49,519 bases of DNA from Candidatus Magasanikiibacteriota bacterium (GCA_003518365.1 DOYU01000008.1:34965-84483), one strand, 5' to 3'; positions 1-9,735 are shown, counted from the first letter of the stretch. The notes: generated from the letters alone by a model not told the origin. Made by a program: numbers and translations.

Positions 1-281
1 CTGGCTGAAACACGAAACACATTATATTCTTTATGTTTTTTTTGATCAGGTGGAAGTGCCACGCCCTTGAACCAAGTCTTTGGCAAATCAGTTGGCATCA
101 AATTTTTTACCCCAATAAAATACGCCCCACCAAACACACCAAGCTGGAGCATTTCTTTTGGCGACAGATGAGGCTTGAATGCTAAATCAAAATTCTTTCC
201 CTCTGGCTCGATGAGTGTATACCGATATTTCTTTTGGAAGTTATCTGAATAGATAATTTGTTTTGGTACACGTCGAGGCAT
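1..281 (-). CDS. Conserved hypothetical protein, N-terminal part
   Basis: Open reading frame running off the left edge of the window; the ATG is at 279-281 on the minus strand and about 93 residues are visible. The visible protein begins MPRRVPKQIIYSDNF and contains a stretch PKEMLQLGVFGGAYF followed by a tryptophan-containing segment. That middle motif reminds me of an uncharacterised bacterial family, but I cannot name it. No membrane segment or signal peptide is visible. It lies 9 bp upstream of the DUF2231 gene on the same strand in reverse order (DUF2231 gene is upstream in transcription), so the two may be co-transcribed. Function unknown. Confidence 0.7.
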   Translation of the reverse strand, partial: MPRRVPKQIIYSDNFQKKYRYTLIEPEGKNFDLAFKPHLSPKEMLQLGVFGGAYFIGVKNLMPTDLPKTWFKGVALPPDQKKHKEYNVFRVSA

Positions 282-290
282 AGAAAAAAC

Positions 291-833
291 TTAGTTTAAT
301 CCGAGAAATTGAAGCACGTAATGAACGAGTGGATCAGCATCTGGTCCATACACAAGAGCTCCTCCGAGAATACCCGTAAGTGAAAGTGCGATAAAACCAA
401 GCATCGCAATAGATTTACGAATGATGGGTCTATCGAGAGCATATGCAACGCGTACGATGATGTTCCATACTTTTTTTACGAATGGAAATTTTTCAAGACG
501 AACCATGTACTCGAAATCACGAAGCCAAGCAATGACATAGATACCCGCAAGAACGGCAAAAAGCCATGTTGTGATACCAGCAACCGTTTCATGTACTTCC
601 AAAATGGCTCTATTGACGACGCGTGTTTCTGCAGCTGCGTCTCCACTCGACAATGCAAAAAATGCACCAATTACACCCGCACACACGATAATCCCTTTTG
701 TATACCGATACCAAACATGCGATTCAAGGCGTTTTAATGGGAGAATTTCGAGAACCGCATAGAGCGTCAGCACCCCAATAGGGAGATGCACAAGAGCAGG
801 GTGAAGAGAACCTATTATTTCTTCTAAAAACAT
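291..833 (-). CDS. DUF2231-like four-helix membrane protein
   Basis: 180-residue integral membrane protein. The N-terminus has LHPALVHLPIGVL, the histidine-containing signature typical of DUF2231 (PF09990) proteins, then three further hydrophobic segments (about residues 48-68, 85-105 and 143-163). The family is found in many bacteria, sometimes near haem or cytochrome genes, and has no firm function; the conserved His residues suggest metal or haem ligation, which is inference. Its start at 833 follows a short AT-rich spacer. Family call from motif and topology only. Confidence 0.75.
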   Translation of the reverse strand: MFLEEIIGSLHPALVHLPIGVLTLYAVLEILPLKRLESHVWYRYTKGIIVCAGVIGAFFALSSGDAAAETRVVNRAILEVHETVAGITTWLFAVLAGIYVIAWLRDFEYMVRLEKFPFVKKVWNIIVRVAYALDRPIIRKSIAMLGFIALSLTGILGGALVYGPDADPLVHYVLQFLGLN

Positions 834-950
834 AGCGTATTATTTTTTTATAAAACATCCACACTATACTCCACAAAACACGTTGTTACAAGCTATATAC
901 TATGACCCTATACAAACAAAAACAGCCTTACAAAAGCTGCTTTTGAGAAT

Positions 951-982
951 GGGCGAATCGCAACCGAAGTTGCGATTCGCCC
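951..982 (-). terminator. Perfect 14-bp GC-rich hairpin ending cassette 1
   Basis: Bases 951-964 and 969-982 are perfectly complementary; on the minus strand the loop is the stable TTCG tetraloop. It lies 31 bp beyond the stop of the GC-rich gene 1013-1819. There is no U-tract directly after the stem; a second small palindrome (931-945) and a weak T-rich stretch follow. It may terminate or protect the transcript 3' end. The stem composition matches the cassette rather than its AT-rich surroundings. Confidence 0.75.
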
Positions 983-1012
983 GTGACACGTTGGCGCGCT
1001 TGGCGCTGTGTG

Positions 1013-1819
1013 TCAGGCGAGGAGATCTCCTGCACCGAGAAGCCTGATGCCCCGACGCAACTCATCCATGAGCTCGGTGTCGCCGTCGATGAAGCCCATC
1101 ATGTAATTGACGATCTTTATCATGGCAGCGAGCTCTCTCTCCTCTTTCTGAGCTTGGTTGTGGTTCACCCCGACCTTCAGTGGCACCTTCAGATCGAGAC
1201 GCGACCACGTAAAGTTTCCGACGATCAGCATGCGGAGGATGAAGTGGAAGTCCTCCATTCCTCCAGCACTGTCACACCAGGCATCAAAGTGCCCGACGGT
1301 CACGATCGCGCTCCACCTAATAAGCATCATGGTGTTGCGCGGCTTGTCGTACGAGATGCCGAGGTCGACGGTTGTCCCGCGGTCACGTCCATCGAAACTG
1401 GTGCCGACACAGCCAACACGATCAGAGGTCAACATCTCAGTAAACATACTGTCGAGGTGAGACCGTTCCCAGATCGTCTCAACCGAGAGGGGCAGCACAA
1501 ACTCTACGGACTGCTCGCGTTTCCGATTCGCCACCGAGTTCATCATCTGTATCCGAGCGAGCGCTACGTTGAGCGCATTTGACCAGCTGTAGCCGGACAT
1601 CATTTCGATGACGATGACACGGTTCCTTCCGAGTTCGGCGATCTTGGAGTCCGTATCTATGTCTCGACGCACTCGTCCGCGCGTGGTTTCATCATGCCCA
1701 TGCACGACCACAATCACCCAACCAATGCCGTTCTTCAGGGAACGGATCACGGCCTTGACCGAGTCAGGGTTATTGTTGTACGTGCGGATGATGCACGCAA
1801 TGTTCTTGAAAAATCTCAC
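1013..1819 (-). CDS. GT-A glycosyltransferase-like protein (GC-rich cassette 1)
   Basis: 268 residues starting at a GTG (1817-1819) preceded by a GGGAGA Shine-Dalgarno. The N-terminus (IACIIRTYNNNPDSVK, about residues 8-23) looks like the first beta strand and helix of a GT-A fold, and AGGMEDFHFILRM around residue 200 resembles the GGxEDxD acceptor/base motif of family 2 glycosyltransferases. A classical DxD motif is not obvious, so activity is uncertain. It would transfer a sugar from a nucleotide-sugar donor if active. A sampled line is 55% GC against about 40% for neighbouring genes. It is monocistronic, with its own promoter and a GC hairpin downstream. Confidence 0.55.
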   Translation of the reverse strand: MRFFKNIACIIRTYNNNPDSVKAVIRSLKNGIGWVIVVVHGHDETTRGRVRRDIDTDSKIAELGRNRVIVIEMMSGYSWSNALNVALARIQMMNSVANRKREQSVEFVLPLSVETIWERSHLDSMFTEMLTSDRVGCVGTSFDGRDRGTTVDLGISYDKPRNTMMLIRWSAIVTVGHFDAWCDSAGGMEDFHFILRMLIVGNFTWSRLDLKVPLKVGVNHNQAQKEERELAAMIKIVNYMMGFIDGDTELMDELRRGIRLLGAGDLLA

Positions 1820-1900
1820 GATCTTTTCTCCCGTCTCCCGCTCAGTGGAGTGGAACCCTTGGAAAGAACCACAGTCGTTACGCCCGCTCTGTGACGCAAA

Positions 1901-1959
1901 AACTGACCTGCACGAATATGCAAGTCAGTTACCATACTTTGTTTTTTACCTTTTGTCAA
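1901..1959 (-). promoter_or_regulatory. Promoter and leader inverted repeat of cassette 1
   Basis: On the minus strand TTGACA (1954-1959), a 17-bp spacer and TATGGT (1931-1936) form a strong sigma70-type promoter. Directly at the expected transcript start lies an inverted repeat, 1901-1912 against 1919-1930, 11 of 12 bases paired. It could be an operator at +1 or a 5' leader hairpin. The leader to the GTG is roughly 105 nt. Confidence 0.7.
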
Positions 1960-1964
1960 GATGT

Positions 1965-3176
1965 CTATTGAGACATTGTTTCATCTTCTATCCACGTCAA
2001 CAGCAATTCCTTCCCCTTCTCTGCCCACTCACTCTTCCCCAGCTGCTCCATCTCGAGAATATAATCTGCAAGCAAATCTTGCTTTTCTTCTTTTGATATC
2101 AGAGTAAAAAATGTGTTCATCATATCCCAACGCGTTTGTTCGCGCACGGTATCGTCTTCTATTTGAAGCCACAGATCGTTTTCAAATGCCCATTTCAAAA
2201 ATTCTTCATCACCTTCCTTCTCATGGATAGTTGCCAAAAGTTTTTCTTGAATATCGTCTTCTGTTTGTCCAGAATAATCTACTTTTGGGAGCCATTGTGA
2301 AATTTTGCCGAGCGTAGAAGACAAATGATCAGAAATGGTATCTGGATCATATACGATATCTTGCACTGCATAGGCAGGCCGCATCGCAAGGTGGATTTTT
2401 TCCGGATGATTTTTTATATCCATTTCGGACAGTGCGGTGACAAGGGCTTCGGCTTCACCAAACGTCAAATCCGTGCTGACTATTTTATACAGAATGTAAT
2501 GAAATGGTTTATCAATTGCAGACGACGACTCAGGGACAAACTTAATTAGCATCTGCTTCAGGAATGTAGAATGATTCCGCGCACGCTGCGGCTCACCAAT
2601 TGCATAGCCCTGCCGATTGCGAAGCCACTGGAGCGTTTCTGTCGTTGGAAGCTCTGCTGTTCGAAGCACACCGAGTGTTTCTGAAAATCCAACAGTGACG
2701 ATATAGTCAGCCTTGCTGCCAACGATGCGTTCAATATTTTCTATCCCATACGCCAACCCACCGAGTGCACACGAATTGGACACATAATAATCTGTAGAAG
2801 TAACACCCTTCCCAAAAGGCAACGGCGCATACGTGCCTCGAGGGACAGCAGTAATCGTGACAGCCTCTTTTGCCGTATCAATCTCAATCATCTGGATCGC
2901 ATCACAGTGCCCAAACTCTTGTCCTGCGCGACTATCAAGTCCAATAAGTAATACACGAGCAACCCCATCTTCGCCAAAGGGGTCTCCATCTAGCTGAAAA
3001 TCCTTCTTTTGTCTATCAGTAAGCACGGCGTCGATGGCAGCTTGCTGCCTAGCATGTTCTTCTCGTACTTCACGAGACTCTTGATACCATGTATACCCAT
3101 ACACAAAAAATGCCAGTACTATGAGACTGAATAAAAAAAAGACCACCCTCCAACAAATACGAAATACTCGCTTCAT
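1965..3176 (-). CDS. LCP (LytR-CpsA-Psr) family protein
   Basis: 403 residues with one N-terminal membrane segment (about residues 7-27) and an extracellular domain. The core VLLIGLDSRAG near residue 75, the following HCDAIQMIEID and VPRGTYA, and the later RNRQGYAIGEPQRARNH match the arrangement of LytR-CpsA-Psr phosphotransferases, which attach polyprenyl-linked glycopolymers to the cell wall or surface. The canonical arginines are partly altered, so it may be a diverged member. The C-terminal 130 residues are helical, acidic and not part of the family core. The gene ends just beyond the promoter of cassette 1 and is divergent from the giant surface-protein gene. Confidence 0.7.
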   Translation of the reverse strand: MKRVFRICWRVVFFLFSLIVLAFFVYGYTWYQESREVREEHARQQAAIDAVLTDRQKKDFQLDGDPFGEDGVARVLLIGLDSRAGQEFGHCDAIQMIEIDTAKEAVTITAVPRGTYAPLPFGKGVTSTDYYVSNSCALGGLAYGIENIERIVGSKADYIVTVGFSETLGVLRTAELPTTETLQWLRNRQGYAIGEPQRARNHSTFLKQMLIKFVPESSSAIDKPFHYILYKIVSTDLTFGEAEALVTALSEMDIKNHPEKIHLAMRPAYAVQDIVYDPDTISDHLSSTLGKISQWLPKVDYSGQTEDDIQEKLLATIHEKEGDEEFLKWAFENDLWLQIEDDTVREQTRWDMMNTFFTLISKEEKQDLLADYILEMEQLGKSEWAEKGKELLLTWIEDETMSQ

Positions 3177-3354
3177 ATGATTATCTTACTCCTACGTACA
3201 TATATCATCCGCATACGATCATCGTACCCCAAAATACCACATCGTTCAAATAACACAACTGTCCTGTGTACAGGTTCAGAAATCTCTGCTGTGTCAAAAA
3301 GAAAAAAAACACAAAGTTATCCCAATTCAAGGCTAGAAGCAAGAGTGCTGTTTA

Positions 3355-3363
3355 TGTTATACT
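3355..3363 (+). promoter_or_regulatory. Extended -10 promoter of the giant surface protein
   Basis: TGT directly before TATACT (3358-3363) forms an extended -10 element; no good -35 is visible at 17 bp. Transcription would begin near 3370, giving a leader of about 75 nt before the ATG at 3444. This also argues against the longer upstream reading frame being translated. Confidence 0.5.
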
Positions 3364-3443
3364 ATTCGGGTAGTATATGCCTCATACACTTCCCTATTTC
3401 TATACATGTTCGTGTCTCACGGGAAGAATACGAATGCACTTCT

Positions 3444-6400
3444 ATGAAGAGTCCTACGCTTCTCTCTTTCAGACACAATAGCACGTCAAAAGTCTGGATG
3501 GCACTGACTATTTTTGGTATTGCCATCCTTGCGGTGTTGTTGCCACAACTCTATGACATGCGGCTCGATATTGCCAACGCAGGAGATGGGTCTCAAGGCG
3601 ACCCCTGGACAGTCTGCGCAAGCGGGTGTGATTTTACTACACTGACAGCTACCTTTGCCAGTACGACTGTCGGCAATGGCGACTATATAAATATCGACGC
3701 GTCATACGCGACATCCACGGAAACCCAACCAATCGATTTCAACTCTAAAACAAATCTTACACTTGATTGTCAAAACAGCGGTGCCACACTTGGTGATACC
3801 GCCGGCGGAGCCAGTATACTCTCTCTTCCTGCAGATTCAACACTTCAAAACTGTACTATTTCAAACATGCTAGTTTCCCTCAATGCATCTACACTGACCC
3901 TGAGTGGAAATACGTTTAGTACATCGACCACCAGTAGTGTGCAGTTTGGGAGTGGTACAAATGGGGCAACGGTATCAAATAATACCGGTCTGCAACGTGT
4001 CTATACCGGTTCAACAGGCGCAAGCAATATAACGGTCTCAAATAACACAATTGAAGCGTATGATCCAAATGGAGACACAAACGTGCTCTACTTCTTTACA
4101 GCCGAAAACATTTCTGTGACATCAAATACCATTCGTTCGTATGACAGTTCTATCAAAAACCTCGTGTATGTGGATCTGACGACAAGCACACTGATACAAG
4201 ACAATGTGCTGGAATATGAAACAGCATCATCAGAACAATTTCCAAATGGAGCTATATATCTCGAAGATGCGGTGAGTACGACCGTGTCATACAACGATAT
4301 TATTTTGGAATCTTCACTAGGGATTGCAGATCAAGCAAATGACGGTATCCGTTTCTACAATGATACAACAGGGAGAGATGTGGATGCTACGATAGAACAC
4401 AATAGCATATGGATGTATCAAGATGGTCATACTGGTATAAACTTCTTTGATGCCGCAGGTGGAACAGCGGGAAACATAACAATCACTGCAAATTATAATA
4501 TCTTTTACAACGCATCAAGTACAGCAAGTCTTGGAAATGGATTCCAAACAAGTAAAAATAATAGCGGATCAACATACACGCTGACCAATGACTACAACGG
4601 ATATTATTCCATCGGCACACAAATCCAAGACAATACCAGCGACGGCTTTTCCCCTTCCGTAGGTTCAAACTCAATTACAGACAATCCTTATTTTAAAATC
4701 AACGATGCAAGCTCTAGCAATGATACAGAACTTGCACCATTTAGTCTGTACCTCGATGCCAACGGATCAACGGATATTGGTGCGTACAGTGCCGCGCGCG
4801 GCTCAAGCTTCACGATCGATGATGACTGTACAGTCGATTATGCTTCTTGTCACGGAACATCAACAAGCATTATCGCCGCAACAGCAGCAACAAATGATAC
4901 CTGGACACTCGCAGCAGGTACCTACAGCAACTTTGCCATGACGACGACCAGCAGACGTACAGGATCAGTGACCATAGACGGCGCTGGCGCGAGTACTCTT
5001 ATTTCAAATGCATCCGCAAGCCCTATCAAATTCACAGGTCTCGATAGCATGACTATCCAAGATCTCATAGTACAAGATGCGACAAGCTCGGCATCATCAT
5101 ACACATGGACAGGATTGAGCTTTGACTATGGTGGAACATCATACAATCAAACACTCGCATTAGAATTCCCTTCAGACGGATACGCTATTTTAGTAGAAAC
5201 AGATTGTAATGTGGGTAATCTTGTCACATTTATGCCGCCAACAGATGGGAATGATGTAACATCATACCTTGGCATGGGAACAGATAACTATCATATAGCA
5301 CTTACAACAGTGTTTGGGTCACCAGTTACTATGATTGTGCCCAGCAGTGTCGCAGCAAACCAAGCAGCATATGAAGCACTGACTGACTGTATCACCCCTG
5401 CAGCATGGGTGGATACAGCCTTTGCTCAGTCTGGTGGGAGCTATACATATGACAGCGCAGCATTCGCGAGTGCTAGTATTACGGTTACTTCTGGCTACAC
5501 AGCACCACCAGCCCTCGCACAGGTGAGTAGCCTTATTGCTGGAATTCAACTTATTGACACAACCAACACCACAATTACCAATGTTACATCTACAAACAAT
5601 CTCTACGGTATATCACTCGAAGGAACTGCCGCAACAACTGTCATATCAGATAGCACCATCGCAAACTCTACCCAATATGACATCTATAGTGATTCCACGA
5701 ACAACAACACCTTAAAAAATGTCGACTTTACACGAGCATCGAGCACTATTTCTGGTACAGGAAATGTCGATGTCCAATTCAAAACGCGCGCACTCATACA
5801 AAATACGAGCTCTACGCCTCTTGGAGGGGTGGGACTCACGTTTACTTCTGACGATACCAGCCAAACATATAGTGCAACGACAACAGATACTGGATACACG
5901 GCATATTCAGGATATTTGTCAGCTTTTACCATGACATCTTCTTCTATTGCGACAAACAACGGTGGATACAACCCATACGCAGTGAGCGTGAGTGCTACAA
6001 GCACCTATGCGGCATCATCAACAGCATTCACTCTCGACAGTGTTGATGAAACCATTACAGTGACAATGATTGGAGCACCGGATGTGCCTGCATTTTCATC
6101 ATTTACCAACACAACCAGTTCTATCCAAGCAGCATGGGGTGCTGTTTCAGAAGCTGCGTATTACACCGTGTCATCCACTGTGCCAGGCTTTACCTCTGTC
6201 ACCACCACAAATACCAATATCAGTTATACAGGCCTTGATCCGGCTACAACATATAATTTCCAAATAAAAAGTACCAATGGAATTGACTTGAGCAGTGCGT
6301 TTTCGAGCGTCACGTCTACAATCACAGACACTCCCCCAGCACTCGACCCACCAACAGTCACCGACTTTTCAAATACCACAACAAGTATTCAAATTTCGTG

Positions 6401-8711
6401 GAGTTCGGTAAGTGGTGCGACGTATTACACAGTTTCTTCGACAGTCGCAGGATTTGAAACAGTGACCACAACAAATACCAATTACACCTACACATCCCTT
6501 GACCCTGCAACGACGTATTATTTCCAGACACAAACGCGTGATGCCTATGGACAAGACGGAAGTTTCTCAAGCGTGACATCAACAATCACAGACACACCTC
6601 CCCCACCAAGCGCGCCAACGATAAGTGAATTTACCAATACCACAACCACAATTCAAGTAAGCTGGGGTGCTGTGTCTGGCGCTGCATACTATACTGTGTC
6701 AAGTACCGCCGATTCTGCGGTCACCACGACGAACACAAACTATACCTTCAATAGTCTAGACCCTGCCACATCATACACATTCCAAGTCAAAACCACAGAT
6801 GCCTATGATCAAGACAGTAGCTATTCTTCGGCATCTTCCACAGTGACGGAAACACCAGATCCACTAGCAGCGCCAACCGTAACAGGGTTTACCAATACAA
6901 CCACGAGTATTCAAATCGCATGGAGTGCGGTAAGTGGTGCAACATATTACACAGTTTCGTCAACAGCCACTGGTTTTGAAACCGTCACAACGACGAACAC
7001 AAATTACACGTATACATCTCTTGATCCTGCAACCACGTATTACTTCCAGACACAAACACGGGATGCGTACTCTCAGGACGGAAGTTTCTCTTCTGTTACC
7101 TCGACCATCACTGACACACCAGACCCTCTTGCTGCTCCCATAATCACTGGATTCACAAATACCACATCGAGCATTCAAATAAGCTGGGACGCCGTTGCCG
7201 GCGCAACATACTACACCGTATCTTCAACAGTCACAGGATTTGAAACAGTGACAACCACAAACACAAACTACTCATATTCTGACCTAGACCCTGCGACCAC
7301 ATATTACTTCCAGACACAAACGCGAGATGCGTATGCTCAGGACGGAAGTTTCTCCAGTGTGACATCAACCATCACAGATACGCCACCTGCTCTCGATCCC
7401 CCAACAGTGAGTGGATTTAGTAACACAACAACGAGTATTCAAATCTCATGGAGTGCAGTAAGTGGTGCCACATACTACACCGTTTCTTCAACGGTTACAG
7501 GATTTGAAACAGTCACAACCACAAATACAAATTACACATATATAGATCTTGATCCTGCTACGACGTATTATTTCCAGACACAAACACGTGATGAGTATTC
7601 TCAAGATGGTGATTTTTCTTCAGTGACATCAACAATCACAGATACTCCGCCAGCTCTCGACCCCCCAACTGTCACTGGATTTACAAATACCACGTCTACT
7701 ATTCAAGTAACGTGGGATGCAGTAGCTGGTGCGACATACTATACAGTCTCTTCAACCGTGACTGGATATGAAACTGTGACGACGACTAATACAAACTACA
7801 CATACACAGGTCTTGATGCACTTACCACATATTATTTCCAGACACAAACGCGTGATGCCTACAATCAAGATGGGAGCTTCTCTTCTGTCACCTCGACCAT
7901 CACAAACAACCATGCAACACCAAATGCACCAACAAGCTTTGCCTCTTCTACTATTACCAGTACGTCAATTGCGATGACGTGGACTGATACGAGCGACAAT
8001 GAAACAGGCTTTCTCTTTGATTACACATCAAGTACATTCCCAGGAGTGACTTCCACCGTAGCTGCAAATAGCACGAGTAAAACGACCTCATCACTTCTCC
8101 CAAATACCGCCTATACCTTCCGTTTTCGATCTGAAAACTATACTGTGGCATCAACTTACGTGACAAGTTCTGCAATCTACACCAATCCGGCGACGCCACT
8201 CTCCTCAACACTCTCATCAAACGGACAAACAAGCATGTTGATATCGTGGGGGGCAAACAGCAATCCGGCATCGACCGTGTATGAAGTATATAATGTCACT
8301 GATGCCGAAGTAGTAACTACGACGACACAAACATCTGCATATGCAACAGGTCTCACAGCCAATACATCATATCAATTTGCGATTCGTGCGCAATATATCA
8401 GTAATAGCGCATCGTACACCTCATATACAACATCTACTGCGGCATCGACTGATGCCATCAGTTCTTCTGTGACAATGACACTCCCTGTCGGTACATCTTC
8501 GACATTCCAACTCGCAGAAGGCGGCGAGACACATACAGCGACTGTGGATAGTATCGAGGAGGGCGTTGCAACACTTACGATTGAAACAACGCCAGTGGTT
8601 GTCAGCGGCTCTACTGGAGAATCAGACACCATCGATTCTGATGGCGATGGAAATGATGAATCCAAATCACCTATGACAGTGTGGGAGCCACAAGCGTTGA
8701 CTTTACATTAG
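3444..8711 (+). CDS. Giant beta-helix / fibronectin-III surface protein, upstream part of a frameshifted gene
   Basis: Chosen start ATG 3444, which immediately precedes a signal/anchor segment (about residues 17-36, VWMALTIFGIAILAV); upstream codons look non-coding. Residues 45 to about 870 are Thr/Ser/Asn-rich with NTI and SNNT-type turns, typical of a right-handed parallel beta-helix. From about residue 878 come seven near-identical fibronectin type III-like modules of about 83 residues, then two more diverged ones. A calcium-like DSDGDGND stretch follows near residue 1732, after which the frame breaks. Probably an adhesin or S-layer-associated surface protein. Read with the -1 shift near 8660 the gene continues to 9730 and would encode about 2095 residues. 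Confidence 0.75.
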   Translation: MKSPTLLSFRHNSTSKVWMALTIFGIAILAVLLPQLYDMRLDIANAGDGSQGDPWTVCASGCDFTTLTATFASTTVGNGDYINIDASYATSTETQPIDFNSKTNLTLDCQNSGATLGDTAGGASILSLPADSTLQNCTISNMLVSLNASTLTLSGNTFSTSTTSSVQFGSGTNGATVSNNTGLQRVYTGSTGASNITVSNNTIEAYDPNGDTNVLYFFTAENISVTSNTIRSYDSSIKNLVYVDLTTSTLIQDNVLEYETASSEQFPNGAIYLEDAVSTTVSYNDIILESSLGIADQANDGIRFYNDTTGRDVDATIEHNSIWMYQDGHTGINFFDAAGGTAGNITITANYNIFYNASSTASLGNGFQTSKNNSGSTYTLTNDYNGYYSIGTQIQDNTSDGFSPSVGSNSITDNPYFKINDASSSNDTELAPFSLYLDANGSTDIGAYSAARGSSFTIDDDCTVDYASCHGTSTSIIAATAATNDTWTLAAGTYSNFAMTTTSRRTGSVTIDGAGASTLISNASASPIKFTGLDSMTIQDLIVQDATSSASSYTWTGLSFDYGGTSYNQTLALEFPSDGYAILVETDCNVGNLVTFMPPTDGNDVTSYLGMGTDNYHIALTTVFGSPVTMIVPSSVAANQAAYEALTDCITPAAWVDTAFAQSGGSYTYDSAAFASASITVTSGYTAPPALAQVSSLIAGIQLIDTTNTTITNVTSTNNLYGISLEGTAATTVISDSTIANSTQYDIYSDSTNNNTLKNVDFTRASSTISGTGNVDVQFKTRALIQNTSSTPLGGVGLTFTSDDTSQTYSATTTDTGYTAYSGYLSAFTMTSSSIATNNGGYNPYAVSVSATSTYAASSTAFTLDSVDETITVTMIGAPDVPAFSSFTNTTSSIQAAWGAVSEAAYYTVSSTVPGFTSVTTTNTNISYTGLDPATTYNFQIKSTNGIDLSSAFSSVTSTITDTPPALDPPTVTDFSNTTTSIQISWSSVSGATYYTVSSTVAGFETVTTTNTNYTYTSLDPATTYYFQTQTRDAYGQDGSFSSVTSTITDTPPPPSAPTISEFTNTTTTIQVSWGAVSGAAYYTVSSTADSAVTTTNTNYTFNSLDPATSYTFQVKTTDAYDQDSSYSSASSTVTETPDPLAAPTVTGFTNTTTSIQIAWSAVSGATYYTVSSTATGFETVTTTNTNYTYTSLDPATTYYFQTQTRDAYSQDGSFSSVTSTITDTPDPLAAPIITGFTNTTSSIQISWDAVAGATYYTVSSTVTGFETVTTTNTNYSYSDLDPATTYYFQTQTRDAYAQDGSFSSVTSTITDTPPALDPPTVSGFSNTTTSIQISWSAVSGATYYTVSSTVTGFETVTTTNTNYTYIDLDPATTYYFQTQTRDEYSQDGDFSSVTSTITDTPPALDPPTVTGFTNTTSTIQVTWDAVAGATYYTVSSTVTGYETVTTTNTNYTYTGLDALTTYYFQTQTRDAYNQDGSFSSVTSTITNNHATPNAPTSFASSTITSTSIAMTWTDTSDNETGFLFDYTSSTFPGVTSTVAANSTSKTTSSLLPNTAYTFRFRSENYTVASTYVTSSAIYTNPATPLSSTLSSNGQTSMLISWGANSNPASTVYEVYNVTDAEVVTTTTQTSAYATGLTANTSYQFAIRAQYISNSASYTSYTTSTAASTDAISSSVTMTLPVGTSSTFQLAEGGETHTATVDSIEEGVATLTIETTPVVVSGSTGESDTIDSDGDGNDESKSPMTVWEPQALTLH
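6076..7908 (+). repeat. Tandem fibronectin-III coding repeats
   Basis: Seven tandem modules of roughly 250-260 bp. Each carries FTNTT, SIQISW, YYTVSST, TTTNTNYTY, LDPATTYYFQ and SSVTSTITDTP in that order. Modules 4-7 are closest to each other at protein level while synonymous positions differ, which suggests older duplication under purifying selection rather than a recent burst. Module number may vary by recombination. Confidence 0.85.
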
Positions 8712-9730
8712 CATCATACACTCCCCCATCTTCATCTGAAGAATCTGGAAGTGGAAGCAGTGGTGGTGCGTCTATTAGCACAAAAAATGGTCCTCAAACG
8801 AACGACGGAAAAGTCATCACAGCGGCATCGATGTATCTTGGAGACAACAGTGGATACACAACAGAAAAAACAATCAACGTACGATTTGCCACAAACAATG
8901 CAGCCCTCATCGCACTCTCTACTGATGCGACCTTTGCAGATGCTGCATATGAACCGGCAAAAACATCATACGAATTGACACTTCCAAGTGCCTACGGCAC
9001 CTACACAGTGTATGCAAAACTTCGTTCGCCCGAAGGAGGCATCTCGGTCCTCTCAAAAAAGATAACCTACACCACCCCGAAAGCAACTGGAGATACAACC
9101 GATACACCTACAGACATTTCATCTGATACCTGTGTGTTAAAAGAAGGCAAGCCATATAAAGCTGGCAATGCAACCGCAGTATATTATGTAACGGATTCAT
9201 GTACAAAACGTCCATTCCAAACAGCTGAGAGATATTTTGAATATTTCCTCTCATGGAATGCCGTGACTGTCGTCCATGCCAAGGTCCTCGGTGCAGTAGC
9301 AAATGATCCTGCAGGATATATGCCACACGGACCACTCTACACTCCTCTTGCAAATACACTGATCAAAGCAACCACTGATCCAAAAGTATATCTTTTTTCT
9401 GGGAACACAGTGCATTGGATTGTATCGGAAACTATCTTCAATACGCTCGGCTATACCTGGAATAAAATTGAACAGATAAGCACTTCTTTCTTTGAACGAT
9501 TTACGAGAGGAGAAGATCTCACACAAACACATCTGAGACCAAATGGAACACTCATCAAATACGACTACTCCCCAAGAGTCTATCGCCTCAATGCCGATCC
9601 AGAAGATAACACGAAACAAATAAAACGCTGGATTCATGATAAAGATACGTTTATCTCGTTACACTACCGATGGCAAGATATTATTTCCGTGAACGAAGCT
9701 GAAACATATCCGAATGGCGAAGAGATATAA
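8660..9730 (+). pseudogene. C-terminal part of the frameshifted giant surface protein
   Basis: In the -1 frame, the sequence after DSDGDGNDE continues naturally as IQITYDSVGATSVDF, so the stop at 8711 appears to result from one missing base near 8655-8661. This part has no convincing start of its own (first candidate is a GTG at 8681 lacking a Shine-Dalgarno). It holds a Ser/Gly linker, an Ig-like segment (about 8830-9080) and a C-terminal module with YYVTDSCTKRPF, KVYLFSGNTVHWI and a later RWIHDK. Such KRPF/VYL-W modules recur in CPR surface proteins of unknown role. It may be a sequencing error, a real inactivation, or phase variation; no slippery heptamer is visible. Confidence 0.65.
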
Positions 9731-9735
9731 CGCAA

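Noticed and set aside
3177..3443. N-terminal 89 codons of the long surface-protein reading frame
   Set aside because: Lie upstream of the extended -10 promoter and look non-coding; the signal anchor begins after ATG 3444.
6076..7908. CRISPR-like array
   Set aside because: Repeats are ~250 bp coding modules in frame, not short repeats with spacers.
8655..8681. Programmed -1 frameshift site in the giant surface gene
   Set aside because: No X-XXY-YYZ slippery heptamer or downstream pseudoknot visible; a missing base is simpler.
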